DNA of 64,000 nucleotides from Saccopteryx bilineata (GCF_036850765.1 NC_089492.1:98661022-98725021), one strand, 5' to 3'; positions 33,221 to 45,334 are shown, counted from the first letter of the stretch. Translations and numbers: made by a program. The notes: generated by a model from the letters alone, not told the origin.

Positions 33221-33434
33221 CAGTGCCTTTCAACCACGGGTCCATGGTCCAGTCTGCCAGAAATTTCATGCCAGGCCGTGAAAGAGTTAACCACCCTGAT
33301 GTTGTATGAAAATTATAAGTCCAATGATCCTAGCTGAATTCACTTAGGCACAGGGTGATTTCTGCCTTAGTGATCCTTAAAATATTTTTTCTGTTTTTAC
33401 CAGTCCCTAAGTGTAAAAAGGTTAGAAACCACTG
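33221..33434. mobile_element. non-autonomous hAT DNA transposon (214 bp)
   Basis: Left end CAGTGCCTTTCAACCA and right end AAAAAGGTTAGAAACCACTG form imperfect terminal inverted repeats. The flanks GTCTAACC and GTCTAGGA share five leading bases, a decayed 8-bp duplication. No transposase frame. Confidence 0.75.
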
Positions 33435-33514
33435 GTCTAGGACTCTAGAGGAACCTGAAAGGTAGGATCTAAGGAGGTCCTAAGTACTGGGTAAAAAACA
33501 GGGGATAACTGTAA

Positions 33515-33630
33515 GCAAGATGAAGAAATAGTTTACATTTTTGCCCCTTCTGGGCACCAGGCACCATGCTAGGAGCTTCTGGGCCACAGACACCATTTCC
33601 CACACTTTGGGATAGAAATTATTATCCCCA
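33515..33630 (-). repeat. MIR fragment
   Basis: GTTTACATTTTTGCCCCTTC and GGGCACCAGGCACCATGCTA are reverse-strand MIR words. Confidence 0.5.
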
Positions 33631-33689
33631 CACTCCCCACTGCCTATTCACAGTATCTTCGTCCTCCTACACCACTCTACGCACAGCTA

Positions 33690-33890
33690 TCATTTTATTG
33701 AGTATTTATTATGGGGCAGGTCTCCGGCTCTATTTTTGCAGCGAATCCTTGTATCCAGTTTAGGAGGCAGGCAGAAACTTGATTATTCTCTTTTATAAAT
33801 GAGGAAAACAACACTCTGAGAGGTTGAGCCACTCGGCTGGGGTCACACAACTGGTAAACAGCCAAGTCGCACTTGGAGCTCAGCTCTCTC
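33690..33890 (-). repeat. MIR SINE
   Basis: TTTTATTGAGTATTTATTATG, CTCTTTTATAAATGAGGAAA and GGGGTCACACAACTGGTAAA in order. Confidence 0.75.
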
Positions 33891-34424
33891 CAAAGCCAAA
33901 GCCTATGTTCTGTCTGTCTGTGTCTGTACTATGGAGAGGTCTGAGGAAAGGGGAGCGTGATTGGGGGTGGAAGGAAGTGGAAGGTATGGTGCACACACAG
34001 AGGGGTTAGCCCTGGACACAGGGCATGCAGAGGCCCTACTGAAAAAGAAACAGCTATGGCCCACGAACGGCCAAAAGGAGTGGGTGTTCCTGGGCTGACA
34101 TGACCCTACGCTTCCTTCTCAGAGGCTAGGCCATCCCCGTCATAGCTGTAGGAGCCACTGGCCATTTCAGGGTGAGAACCCCTCAGGCACTACCTGTTTC
34201 CTGAAGTCCTGGCCGGAGGCACTTTAGCCCTAGCAGCTCAGATCCCAAGCACCCCCTCAGCCCCACCTTTGGCCTTCTCCCCAGGTATGTATCTCCACAT
34301 TACCACCCCACTATCCACCCCTTACTCTCTACTACATACACACTGACCCCATCGGCCAGGCAGAGAGGCCTAAGGTTGCTGTGACCTCAGAGCCTTAGAT
34401 CACTGGGGCTTAGAGTAAAAATTA
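33891..34424. other. unique sequence, no gene seen
   Basis: No recognisable repeat or exon; GC-moderate. Confidence 0.35.
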
Positions 34425-34640
34425 GAGACAATGTAAGTAAGAAACAATTCCTCAAGCACCTGCCACATGTCAAACATTGTACTGGATACATATCCCCTGG
34501 GAGGCCTCATTTAATTCTTAATATCAGCCTGAGAGGTGGAGGTTGAGGCTTGGAGAGCAGACCCTGCCCGAGGTTGTAGAGCAGCTGAGAAACAGAGTTG
34601 AGGTCTGAAGCCAGTTCTGTGGAACAAACACCAAGCCTTC
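34425..34640 (-). repeat. MIR SINE
   Basis: CTCAAGCACCTGCCACATGT, CTCATTTAATTCTTAATATC, CTGAGAGGTGGAGGTTGAGG, AGCAGCTGAGAAACAGAG. Confidence 0.75.
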
Positions 34641-34989
34641 TGGGGGCCGCCGCCACTCCCTGCCAGACTGTGTGATGCTGAGCTAGGGATGCGTGTGCGG
34701 ACACAGTCACACGGATTTGTCAGTGAGAAAAGTATCCCAAGTGGAGATTACATCAAGGAGGTTCTTCCATGAACTATCATTTAAAGTCCCTCTTTTGGGG
34801 AAAAACCTTTACTTTCTAAAAGGAAAAGTATAATTAGAGACCATCCATGCTGTCTCCATGGAGCCTGCCCCACTTCCCCACCATCCGCCACCCTGTCTGC
34901 GACAGAATTGAATGGAGGCCACCGTCACGTCTGGAGTGAAGGATGCTGGGATGCCCACCAGCCACCCGGGCTCTCCCATAATCCCATTG

Positions 34990-35450
34990 CATTTACTGGC
35001 TTTTATTTTAATGTTTTATGGAAGAATAATTTACATAGTGAAAGTGCAAATATTGTTAAGTATATAGTTTGATGAATTTTCACAAATCAAGCACACCCAC
35101 ATAACCAACACCGAGAAACAGAACATTCCCAGCATCCCAGAAACCCCCCTGCTGTTCCCTTGGAATAACTACCCCACCTCACCATCCAAAGACTGACTTC
35201 CAACACCACTGATTTGTTTTACCTGTTTTAAAACTTTGTGTAAATGGACTCAGACAGTATGTGCACTTACGCGTGACCATTTTGTTCAGTTTTATGCTGG
35301 CGAATCATCTATATTTTTTTCATGTACACAACTGCAGTTCACTCATTCACATTGCTGAATAGTATTCCTTTGTATCAATAGGCCACAATTTACCTATTCT
35401 GGGCACATGTGTGATTTCCAACCACTTAAAGGTTTTTACTGTCAGATGGT
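34990..35450. repeat. old L1M-like LINE 3' region
   Basis: TGGAAGAATAATTTACATAG, GATGAATTTTCACAAATCAA, AGTATTCCTTTGTATCAATA and CCACAATTTACCTATTCTGG are standard phrases of decayed L1 3' sequence. Confidence 0.65.
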
Positions 35451-36363
35451 TTTGAGTGGCTAAAAGTCAGGTTCTCCAAAAGACTATAAAAACAAATAAG
35501 GTTATGTTTTATTACTGATGGATTGTTTTAAAATAAGAACAATAAGGATTTCTCTTCTGTGAAGTTAAGGCATCACCATCCATTTGTGTGATATTTTCAC
35601 CTCCAATTGGAGTCCTAGAGAAATTATACCTAAAACAAAGTTTACTTGAAACAAATACATGGGTAAATTCTACAGGCATCCCTCTGAGTCTTCCCTTAGA
35701 AGCAATCACAATTTCAAGAAAACGTTGAGCTTTCGTAGTAGTGGGGTTTTTTTTTTAATGTTCCTTGTGCAGAAGAAGGGCTGGGAAGACCGTTTCAATT
35801 GGCAAATGCTTGTTATTTTTTTTTTCCCTAAAAGTATAGGAGACACAGATGTGACTTAGTAATTTCTCTTGCCGTGAATTTCTCCATGAACTTTTCAGTT
35901 ACCATAAATTAAAGTACTTATATTACTAAAAATACCTGAGAACTCCTTTGGCCCCAAAGTATCACTGAAATTGTAATGGTTACTCCAGACATATTTTTTT
36001 AAAACTAACTTTCCACTACAGGGCCTGACATTTTTTAATTGCTAGTGAGATGCTAAAAGCAACGAAGGAGAAGTTGGAGATGAGGCTGGACCGTGGTGAG
36101 GATTCAAATTACACAGCTGAAAGTAAGAAAAGCTTGGATTCCCTCACGTGTGACTATGAACCAATTTCTACATGCATAAAAGTAAAATTTTCGAACGCAT
36201 TTTAAACTTCTTCACATTAGTTTATGACACAAAAATACATTTTCCCCACCATTGTTTAAATCAATGTAAACATTCAAGTGTAAATTCAGTCTTCTGAAAG
36301 CTGGCCACAGAAGGGCCTAAGCCACTTTTTAACTTTCTCTATTTAATTAAAAATGAATACCCT
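35451..36363. other. unique AT-rich sequence, no gene seen
   Basis: No repeat or exon recognised. T runs near 35746-35755 and 35816-35825. Confidence 0.4.
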
Positions 36364-36485
36364 AGCCTGACCTGTGGTGGCACAGTGGATAAAGTGTTGA
36401 TCTGGAATGCTGAGGTTGCTGGTTTGAAACCCCGGGCTTGCCTGGTCAAGGCACATATGGGAGTTGATGCTTCCTGCTTCTCCTC

Positions 36486-36536
<51 letters not shown>

Positions 36537-36582
36537 TCTCTCATGACTAGTCTTAAAAAAAATAAGTAAATAAATTTTAAAA
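36364..36582 (+). repeat. SINE-C with long (CT)n tract
   Basis: GCCTGACCTGTGGTGGCACA head, GGTTTGAAACCCC, CCTGGTCAAGGCACATATGG. The pyrimidine section has expanded to more than 20 CT units at 36488-36541. Target duplication AAATGAATACCC / AAATGGATACCC. Confidence 0.9.
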
Positions 36583-36705
36583 GAAATGGATACCCAAGAT
36601 GGGACCATTGGGGGAAAGTGGATGAAAGACACATGAGTCTTTGTATGTTTTTCTAAAACTTCCTGTGAATCTGTAATTATTTCAAAACTTGAAAGTTTAA
36701 AAATA
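36583..36705 (+). repeat. L1 LINE 3' end
   Basis: GGGACCATTGGGGGAAAGTG then TTCCTGTGAATCTGTAATTA and TTTCAAAACTTGAAAGTTT, a common L1 3' terminus. Confidence 0.65.
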
Positions 36706-37198
36706 ATAGTAACATTGGAATAGTAAATCGCCTGTTGGGTGGAAGTTTGGTTCATTTGACCCTGCTTGGGGCATCATCTGAGGGCTTGATGGCATTTGGA
36801 AGACATCGGAGTTAGGGAAACTTCCCTTTCCACAAGTCTGTCATCATTCCAGAGGGCACTATAGAAATATAACCCCCCAAAAGGACTCCAAATTAGACAT
36901 TTGCAGCCATTCAAGACTTAGAGTTTATAAAATGTCCACTTTCCTCCCATTTTTGGAACCTTTGGTGGGGGTATAAAAGCCTTTTGGAAACTTTTCTCCC
37001 TAAAAATGATTACACTGAACAGCCTGGCCTTGTTCTATAGTCTATGTGCATTTTTGGTTCAATTTACATCTGAGAGTCAATGTTTTTTCCTTTCATAACT
37101 ACATTTAAAAGACAAGTATGGAGTTGGGTTAACACTTGTTCATTTAGGTAGTCCCAGTTTTACAAGAAAAGAAAAATTTCAGATACTGAAAAATTGCT

Positions 37199-37395
37199 AG
37201 GGCCTGACCTGTGGTGGAACAGTCGATAAAGCATTGACCTGGAACGCTGAGGTCTCCAGTTCAAAACCCTGGGCTTGCCTGGTCAAGGCACATATGGGAA
37301 TTGATGCTTCCCACTCCTCCTCCCCTTCTCTCTCTGTCTCTCCCCCTTCCCTCCCTCCTCTCTAAAATGAATAAAGTCTTAAAAAATATTTTTTA
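37199..37395 (+). repeat. SINE-C
   Basis: GGGCCTGACCTGTGGTGGAA head, CAGTTCAAAACCCTGGGC, GTCAAGGCACATATGGG, CT tract and AATGAATAAAG tail. Confidence 0.9.
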
Positions 37396-37796
37396 AATAT
37401 TGTCAAAAACAGTGCTACCTTTTTGTTTAGGGGCCACTAGCAGGGTACTGCCTTCAGATTCCTCACAGTCCCTGAGGCCATGCCTCCACTTCAGCCTCTC
37501 AATAAGAGTCTGAGAGTTGTTTATGGGCTGGGCACTGCCAAGAGCAGCAATCACAATGAGAGACCACGTTCAAGTTCTAGCCCCACCTCCTAGGACAACA
37601 GGTGGATGGTCTTCTACTGGTCTCTCAGCAGCAGACTCGGATTAGCAAAATTTACTGGTTACTATGGAAATGAGTTACAATTGACTACATTAATATGGGA
37701 TTGACCCCAACTCCTTTACCAGAGACCAGAATACTAAATCCCCAATTAAAACCATCCACTAGGTATGCAAGTGCAAAGAAGGGGTTGAGAGTGAGG
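37396..37796. other. unique sequence, no gene seen
   Basis: No repeat or exon recognised. Confidence 0.35.
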
Positions 37797-38000
37797 AACT
37801 GAGAGCCTAGGTTCAAATTTCAGCTCTATGTGACCTTGGGCAAATTAGTGAACTTCTCTGTGCCTCAATTCTATCATTTGTAATACCTGGATAATAATAA
37901 TAATAACATATATTATTGGTTATCATAAAGATTAAATGAGATAAAGCATAGAAAGGGTTTAGAAGAATGTTCTCTACGTGCTTAGAAAGTGTTTATTACA
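37797..38000 (+). repeat. MIR SINE
   Basis: GGTTCAAATTTCAGCTC, GTGACCTTGGGCAAATTAGT, TCTGTGCCTCAATTCTATCA, AAGATTAAATGAGATAAAGC. Confidence 0.88.
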
Positions 38001-38329
38001 TTGAGTTATTCACCAGAAGGCTGCTTGGTGAGCCACAATCAGAACAAAAGGTAGTTGAGACTGATGGTCCCCTTTTAGCTCAGGAGACATCATAGACATA
38101 TCCCTTGCTCCATTCCACCCCAAAAACAATGAATACCTTCTGGTAATTAGGCTACTCTTGCCTTTGTCATCCTGTTTCCCTGCCTTGGGCCAGGCTGGAG
38201 AAGCTTGACATATCCTCCTTTTATAAACCCCTTTTCCTATGTTAACCACCTCTTGTCTGCTACCCCATTTTTCCTTCTGTTTAAAGAGCAGTATGATTGT
38301 TCTTTCCACAGTCCTTCAAGATATCTCCA

Positions 38330-38720
38330 CCCCACCCCCACCCCGACTGGTGTTGATTCAATTAGAAACACTCTCCAAGCTCCGCCTGGGCGGCCCAAGG
38401 TCAGAGCCCATGTGCAGAAATCACATTAGCTTCCCTATGAATCACAACCCATCATTCCTTATTGGTGTCAGCAAGATTTAAATCTTTCAATAAGAGCTAC
38501 ACATGCATTTTACAGCTGTATAGTTTCTGCTCTATTTTTTTTTTTAGCATAATTAAATTTAGGGCACGTGTAATTTTATTTAGCTTCCATTACTGTATTT
38601 GCCTCTCACAATGGGAACTATATACGTTTCTGTATTTTTTAACATGACAGATAACCATGCTGAGGTAGCCCCACGTCAAGTCCTTTGATCTCAGTTTTCA
38701 TGCTTAGCTTAAAGTTGACT
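38330..38720. promoter_or_regulatory. candidate conserved non-coding element
   Basis: Repeat-free, mostly AT-rich: TTGATTCAATTAGAAAC, TCACATTAGCTTCCC, TTTTTAGCATAATTAAATTT, GGGCACGTGTAATTTTATTT. It includes an E-box CACGTG and several homeodomain-like TAAT/ATTA words. It has no coding frame and looks enhancer-like. Confidence 0.45.
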
Positions 38721-38899
38721 ATTTCCATTCTGAATATCATGTTTTCAGATGACTGGCTTTGGAAATCTCCTGGCCTTGGAACCTAACTGTTGATTTGACA
38801 TTTTTTCTCCAAATGCCAAAAGCACCTTATGTTCGATATATCCAAGGCTAAACTTATCATCTTATCCCTCCACCACCATCAAACTAGGTCTTCTTCCAG

Positions 38900-39200
38900 G
38901 GTGCCTCATCTGAATGATGGCACCTCCATCTACAGTGACAATTGAGTCAAGACCTGAGGATGGGCAGAGTGAGACAGGCCTGGAAACTAAAGGTCATTCT
39001 TGATGCCTTCATTCCCTCGCCAGCCATATGTAATCCATCTCCGAGATTTTAGTTCCTGAACATCCCCTGAATCCATCCAGGTCTATCTCAGGTGCTGCAA
39101 CCTTAGTCACAGGCAGTTTCGTTTCTGAGCTAGACTACAGCACGGCCTCCTGACTGGTCTCCCTGTCTGCTAGCTCTCTTGGTGCTCCAGCCTCTTACTG
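38900..39200. repeat. L2-like LINE fragment
   Basis: TGATGCCTTCATTCCC, TGTAATCCATCTCCGAG and CACGGCCTCCTGACTGGTCT followed by CTCCAGCCTCTTACTG fit the L2 or related CR1-clade consensus. Orientation is left open. Confidence 0.5.
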
Positions 39201-39244
39201 ACCACTGCCAACAAAGGAAACATGTTCTGTTTTCCACACTGTCT

Positions 39245-39592
39245 AGCTGTGGTTTCTAACCTTGGTGCACATCAAATCACCAGGCATCCTTGTTAAAACA
39301 CAGCATCCTGTGGAGATTCTAATTCATTGGGTTTTGAATGGGATTTCAGAATCTGCAGAGGCGGATTTAATGGCGGACGCACTGAGTACGCGCCCTGGGC
39401 CCCGACTTCTGAAGGACCTCGCAAAACCCCAACTTTATACTTTTTTCTAATGTAAGGGACCCAATATTTTCTTCTGCACCCAGGGCCTCAACCAATCTTA
39501 ATCCGCCTCTGAGAAACTGTATATGTAATACACACCCCAGAACGATTCTGATGCAACTAGTCTGTGAATTAGAATTTGGGGATCACTGGCTA
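39245..39592. mobile_element. MER5-type old hAT-Charlie element, split by a younger hAT
   Basis: GTGGTTTCTAACCTTGGTGC, ATCAAATCACCAGGCATCCT, TGTTAAAACACAGCATCCTG and, after the insert, GAATTTGGGGATCACTGG follow the MER5 layout. The younger element at 39356-39511 sits in its middle. Confidence 0.65.
39356..39511 (-). mobile_element. short non-autonomous hAT, same family as 49421-49687
   Basis: Ends CAGAGGCGGATTTAAT / TTAATCCGCCTCTG are inverted repeats. Flanks AGAATCTG (39348-39355) and AGAAACTG (39512-39519) match at 7 of 8. On the minus strand its interior aligns with the copy at 49421 (TTGGTTGAGGCCC, GTTGGGGTTTTGCG, CTTCAGAAGTCGGGGCCC), but it is about 110 bases shorter through an internal deletion. 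Confidence 0.85.
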
Positions 39593-39659
39593 CAGCTCAC
39601 CAGGATTATACCTGCCCCATATGGCCAAATATGTTTCCCAGATGAATCAGGAATGAGCA

Positions 39660-40020
39660 CCCGTCTGACACATATTCACTGAGCCCCCACTATGTGCCAG
39701 GCTGATCAGGCAGCAGGGATACAGTGGTGGATAAAATGGACAAAAATCTCTCTTTTCATGGAGCTTATATTCTGGTAGTAGGAGACAAACAAAACAACCA
39801 AGAATATATATGAAATGTCAGATAACAAAAAGTGCTATAGAGAAAAATACAACGAGGTGAAGCATGGGAAACAGCCATGGAGGGAGGGACAGGCTGCCAT
39901 TCGGAGCAGGAGAATCAGGGAAGGGTTAGCTGGGGAAGTGGCTGCTGAGCCATTCAGGTCACTGGAGAAAGGGCTTTCCTGGACGTACGCTAGAAGTAGT
40001 GAGCGCACTTTGTTCTTCTA
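39660..40020 (-). repeat. old CR1-clade (L2/L3-like) LINE fragment
   Basis: CTGAGCCCCCACTATGTGCC, GGGATACAGTGGTGGATAAA, CTTTTCATGGAGCTTATATT, and a GGCTGCCATTCGG stretch. The same motif order occurs near 52455, 53640 and 49720, so all four are one old family. Confidence 0.55.
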
Positions 40021-40569
40021 GTGTTCTCTGGGAGAAAGGTTATTCTCTGCAAATCCTGTACTCATTCTCCTAGTCCTCAGCTCCAAACTGGAGAAGATAT
40101 TCCCAGTAAGATGTGGTCTTTCTCTCCTCTGCATCATTGCTCAAGTATTCCGTCTGCCTGCAGACCTACCTGCTCCAGACTGGTTGCCTCAGTGCTGACA
40201 CTTCACTAACTTGTACTCTCCACCATATCTGGTCACCTTCTGCCACCTACAATGTTGGTTTGCACACTTGTCTCCTCCATCCTCAAGACCAGACTTCAGG
40301 CTGCCTTTATCTATTATAGTACCCTTAGTGCACAGCAAAGTATTGGGGCAGAGTAGAGTTTTGTTGTGTTAAGTGCAGAAAAGAAAGAGGGAGGGAGGGA
40401 GGAAGACCTAACTTTGTGTCAAGTGCCAGGATAGGTATTCCATTGTGGTAGATCGGCAAACCAGGACTCCAGCCAACTAGTCCTGTGGAGAGTCACACCC
40501 TCATTCTTCCACCATCCTTCCCTGGGATTGCCTTCAGGTGCAGGTGAGTGATCACAAGATATAGTAATA
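40021..40569. other. unique sequence, no gene seen
   Basis: No repeat beyond a short AGGG tract near 40390-40403, and no exon. Confidence 0.35.
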
Positions 40570-40800
40570 ATAATAATCACTGTCACCTGTCAGAGGTACA
40601 CTATGTGTCAGGCATGACGCTAAGTCCTTTACATGCATTACTACATTATATTGTGTAATCCTCATAACAGCTTTGTGGTATAGATACAGTTATTATCCCT
40701 GTTTTAAAAATAAGATGTCCAGTGTCTTGCCAAAGGTTTCCCAGCTGATAGGTGATGAAGCAAGGATTCAAATCTAGGGAGTGTGACACCGAGCCCAGAT
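40570..40800 (-). repeat. MIR SINE
   Basis: ACACTATGTGTCAGGCATGA, TAAGTCCTTTACATGCATTA, TAATCCTCATAACAGCTTTG, TTGCCAAAGGTTTCCCAGCT, GGATTCAAATCTAGGG: a well-kept reverse copy. Confidence 0.9.
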
Positions 40801-42224
40801 GTTTAATGTCTGTTTCTGAGCAGTAATTTCAAGGGGACCCAAGTTTTCAGTTGAGAAGCTGAGGAGAGCAAGTGACAAAGAGAGGAAGAAGGATGGTGTG
40901 GGCCAGAAGAGAGGCCTGCTTCTGAAGAGAGAAGGCAGGTCCAAGGTCCAGGGTTTTGGAGCCCCAACAGCTCTCCCAGGCACTGAGGGGCCCTTGACCA
41001 AGCTCTACCGGGAGCCGAGGAGATGAGGCTGAGATCCCGCTGAAGGAATTCGAAGAGGGTAGCTGGGTTTAAAACTGTACGGAGCAGGGGTCCAGAAATC
41101 AGCAGTTTCTGAGGGAGACGTGTCTCCTGAGTTGGCCACAAATGGACTGAGGGCTTCTTGGCCCTCTAGGGCTCCCCACTGGCCAGGGCCGCCTCATTGC
41201 ACAGTTCCAGGGTCATCGTTCATACCAGGATGCAAGAGACGCTGTTTTCCCCTGGGTGAGCAGGACTGAGCGAAATGTCTTGGTCCATGTGTTCACAGGA
41301 CTCTATTACCCATCCCACAGAGATTCCCTCTCCACATTCAACTGTCCTGCACCCCACCCTCATCCTACATGCTCCCCACCCCCAAGAAAGCCTTCCTTCC
41401 CTCGGATTTGTCCACCACCTGAATAACAAAATTTTACTATGGGACCAAGACAAGGGATAAAAAGACACGACAAAGGTGAAATGAAGAGAGGTGAGGGGTC
41501 CAGCTTCAGCCCAGGCAGGGCCTCTAATTCTGAAAACTCTGGAGAAACTTGACACCAAGGCCAGGTCCGGAGCCAGGGCAGGGGGAGGGAGCAAACCATC
41601 TTCCCAGAGCAGGAAGTGAGGCAGAGAGGGAGAGTGAGCTGGGGAAGCACTCTGTTTTCTTTGGCCTCTGCCAGCTCAGGGAGGGAGAGGGAGAGAGGCC
41701 AGAGGGAGGAGGATGGGGCTGGTGGAAAGATCCGGCCTTTGTGTCCTACCCTCCCCCAGGAGGTGGAGGCTGGAAGAAGGTTGGGGTGGGGGTGGGGGAG
41801 TGGAGGCCAGGTCCGTTTCTCCTTGCCTGCTCCCTGTAAGATGTGCAAGGTTGCTGGGGCCAGGGCATCCTGGAATCAGAGGCCATCAGGTGAGAGTGTA
41901 GGGTGTGGTAAGAGTGGGTGGGCTGCAGGAGGGAAGGACAGGACTATTGTTTTGGATAATGGGACTAGCCCAAAAGCATAACCCAAACACTCCAGAAGGT
42001 GTGACATTCTCTCTAACTTTAATCTCCAAGCCACCCCCCAAAAGGCCTTAACCCCTTAACTGCATGCACTGCTGTCTTCAGCAAACAGGTGGGGGTCATT
42101 CAGGGAAACATTCCAGACTTGGGTAGGCCAGGGTCCTCCCTCAAGAAGCCAGAGCCCCAATGTGTCTCATGAGTTTATGCTGGGATATAGTCAGCCGCAG
42201 CCATGCCGCTCCTAACAGAAAGAC
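40801..42224. other. unique GC-rich sequence, no supportable gene
   Basis: Overlapping open frames on both strands (for example minus 41360-41848, plus 41616-41981) are low-complexity products of GC/purine-rich DNA. A CAG/GTGAGAG donor-like site at about 41889 has no convincing acceptor. Confidence 0.4.
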
Positions 42225-42430
42225 TTCCTTAGCAGCAACTCAATCCCTAATCCTCATTCTCCCAGCAACTGCCATTTCAAATATCATCCTAACCCCTAAA
42301 ATACATCCCTCACAAGAACCCCAAACCAGTCTCAAGCCAAACACTATTCAAAACTGCTGAATTTAACCCCACACCTTCATCCTCATCCAAAACCTTGCCC
42401 ACCCAGCTCCAGACTCACACTGAAATCATA
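42225..42430. other. second G-depleted C/A-rich tract
   Basis: About 10 G in the 180 bases 42241-42420, with recurring CCTAA, ACCCC and CATCC words, resembling 14730-14960 in composition. No clear period. Confidence 0.5.
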
Positions 42431-43049
42431 AGCCTGAGTGTTGTCATAAAAGATGTCTGTTGTGGGGTCAGAATTAGCAAACAGTAAGATTGAGCATTGA
42501 GGAGGTATTAGGCACAGTAACAGGGTCTTTTCACTTATTGCTGTAGTAAAAGGCACCAGCCCTGAATGTGACTGGTGGAATCACTGCTCCCATCAACAAT
42601 ATCTCACCAAGCAAGTGTGAGACCTCCACCTGAATGTGTTCTGTCTACACGGAGAACCACAGCTGCTCTAGAAGCCAAGTCAAGCTTCATCATTTGAGAT
42701 CCAGGTGGGGTCTCTGATCAGGTATGGAGTGAGAGCTGGCGCTGAGGTCTCAGAGCCTAGAAATCCACTGCAGAGTGACACAGAGTCATAGCATAGGAGG
42801 AAAGGTTCTGATCCAAGAAAACCACCCCAAACTTTATTAATTTCAGGCTCTGCAGAACCACTGAAGACTCCATCACCACAGCCCCCACTTTACTATTTTG
42901 AGGGTGCTCTTCCTGACCAGCCAACTCTAACTTGAGCTCAGCTAATATTCTGATTCATCCTGGGGAATGCACCCAGAACTTTCCAGAATTCAATGAGGGG
43001 AGTTCTCTATCAGGACAGGGATGAAGACCTTCTAAGCTTAGTGATTTGT

Positions 43050-43091
<42 letters not shown>

Positions 43092-44416
43092 TGGGCTTGT
43101 TCATACACTCACACATTGTCCCATTCAGGTCCTCTCCAGTTTCTTTTCTTTGCCCCCAAACCTTATGTTTTCTCTAGTCCAGTGAGAGAACCCGATAGTG
43201 TGGGAAGGACAGTATTATTGTTTTGAATGGCTGGGTCTAGCACTTCTAGAATGAAATCTAAAGGACCTCACTCAGGGGAACACTGGCCTACAAATTTCCC
43301 AGGACATCAGCAGGCCTGGCCAGACCATAGGGAAGGTACTGGCTCTCTGGAGTTCTCTATTCCTTCCCAGCTTAGGTATTATGTCAGGGTTTTTATGGCC
43401 AGGTGTCTGTCCAACCATGAAGGACCACATCAACAAATGCTCAGCGTATCTCACCTCTACTACCACCGTTCTTAGTCAGTCTGGAGAAGGTGACCCAGTC
43501 AGGGAACTCTGGCCACAAAAACGCCTAATCAGAGGCCAGTCATAAAAGCCAGACAAGTCCTCTTGTAGATATTTTAAGCCTATAAGCAAGGAGCATCTTG
43601 GCCACACAACCCTGGCTCCTAGTGTTGCATGTTAACATTACCTGGTGCCTTTCCAGACCACTCTAGGGACCCCTGAAATAGCCCAAGTTGGCTCGTTTCT
43701 CCCATCTCCCACATTTATCTCCCTGTCATAGGCAACATGAGTGTTCTTTCTGCCACTATCCCCATTTGTCATTTGGGAGCCATAACCTGGAGTCAGTAAA
43801 AGTATAAATAGCTCCTGGAGGAGGAGGGACATGTGGCATAGGCAGAGAAGAACAGGGGAAGAAAGAAGGCCTTGGGAAGGAGGTGTGACACTCTGCCACA
43901 ATCTCTCCCAGCTTTCTCTGCGAAGAACCAAAGAGCCAGGAATCCATGCCTGCAGAGAGGTAGCAACCAATGGCCTCAACTAAAACCCATCACAGCAGCT
44001 CCTCTGGGTAGCTATGTGACATGGAGTCCTCCCAACCCTCCCCAGAAAACTGACAGCTGCTGGAGTTGGGAATCCACCATCCACAGACCCCATCCAGATG
44101 CCAGAGATGCAGATAAAAGTCAGAATAGAAATAACCGGCACTAAGAGGGGCAAATACAGATGTGGCCATGAGAGCCCCAGATGTGGCTTGGCCATGGCTA
44201 CCGTCAGGCTGCTGGGGCTGCAAACAGGAATGTAGACCCAGATGGACTGGGGCTGGAGTGGGGGGACAGTGCACAGAGCTGCCTTCTGGGCTCTGAGAAG
44301 AGTGTGAGGAGGAGAGATGTCTAGCATCTGACTTCATAAAAGGGATCAGCCTGATCCTGAGGAAGATGTATTCTTGCAAATGAATACTTCACCCTCAACA
44401 ACCCCACGCCTAAATT
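42431..44416. other. unique sequence, no gene seen
   Basis: Apart from a CA microsatellite at 43052-43089, no repeat or exon is recognised. Confidence 0.4.
43052..43089. repeat. (CA)n microsatellite
   Basis: About 19 uninterrupted CA units. Confidence 0.95.
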
Positions 44417-44417
44417 C

Positions 44418-45334
44418 CAGTGGTGGGATTCAAATAATTTAACAACCGGTTCTCTGCCCTAATGACCATTTTAAGTATAAAAAGCGATATACCAAAAGGT
44501 AGTTTATTATTTCATGCATTTAATACTTAAATAAGAACAATAAAAGAGGTACAAAACACTAGATTATAAGAATTTTAAAATATTAATAAAAAAATATTAA
44601 ATAAGGCCTTGGCCAGTTGGCTCAGTGGTAGAGCGTCGGCCTGGCGTGCAGGGGACCCGGGTTCAATTCCCGGCCAGGGCACACAGGAGAAGTGCCCATT
44701 TGCTTCTCCACCCCCCCCCCCACTCCTTCCTCTCTGTCTCTCTCTTACCCTCCCGCAGCCAAGGCTCCATTGGAGCAAAGATGGCCCGGGCGCTGGGGAT
44801 GGTTCCTTGGCCCCTGCCCCAGGCGCTAGAGTGGCTCTGGTTGCGACAGAGTGATGCCCCAGAGGGGCAGAGCATCACCCCCTGGTGGGCAGAGCATCGC
44901 CCTGGTGGGCGTGCCGGGTGGATCCCGGTCAGGCGCATGCGGGAGTCTGTCTGACTGTCTCTCCCCGTTTCCAGCTTCAGAAAAATACAAAAAAAAAAAA
45001 AAAAAATTAAATAATACCTGACAGAAAACAATAAAACTGTTATTTAAGATATTTCCATATTGTCTCTTGACTGGCTTCCTCACTTGCAATTTTTTTCACC
45101 TATGGACAAAATGAACATTACTACGGGCACTTAGAATATGCTGTAGTGCAGATGAACATTAAAAAAAATAAGGAATGTAAATTTGTAATTTCCACATTGG
45201 GTGGCTGTCCTAGTGCCCACCTTAGAAAGAACCCTGATCACAAGTGCCATTTTAACAACCGGTTCGCCGAGCTCAACAAAAACTTAGGTATCAGTTCTGC
45301 CAAACCAGTGCAAATCAGCTGAAGCCCACCACTG
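44418..45334. mobile_element. non-autonomous hAT element carrying a nested SINE-B
   Basis: Ends CAGTGGTGGGATTCA and TGAAGCCCACCACTG are inverted repeats with one mismatch. Flanks CCTAAATT (44409-44416) and CCTAATTT (45335-45342) match at 7 of 8. Near each end is a direct ACAACCGGTTC word (44442 area and 45255 area), a subterminal motif that could bind transposase. Without the SINE the element is about 510 bases and has no coding frame. Confidence 0.8.
44605..45005 (+). repeat. SINE-B nested in hAT
   Basis: Head GGCCTTGGCCAGTTGG, B box GGTTCAATTCCC, complete body, A-rich tail. Target duplication ATTAAATAA (44596-44604 and 45006-45014). It is younger than the hAT around it. Confidence 0.92.

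Noticed and set aside
41870..41900. Donor site CAG/GTGAGAG suggesting an exon end
   Set aside because: No matching acceptor and the upstream DNA is low-complexity; isolated donor-like words are common by chance.
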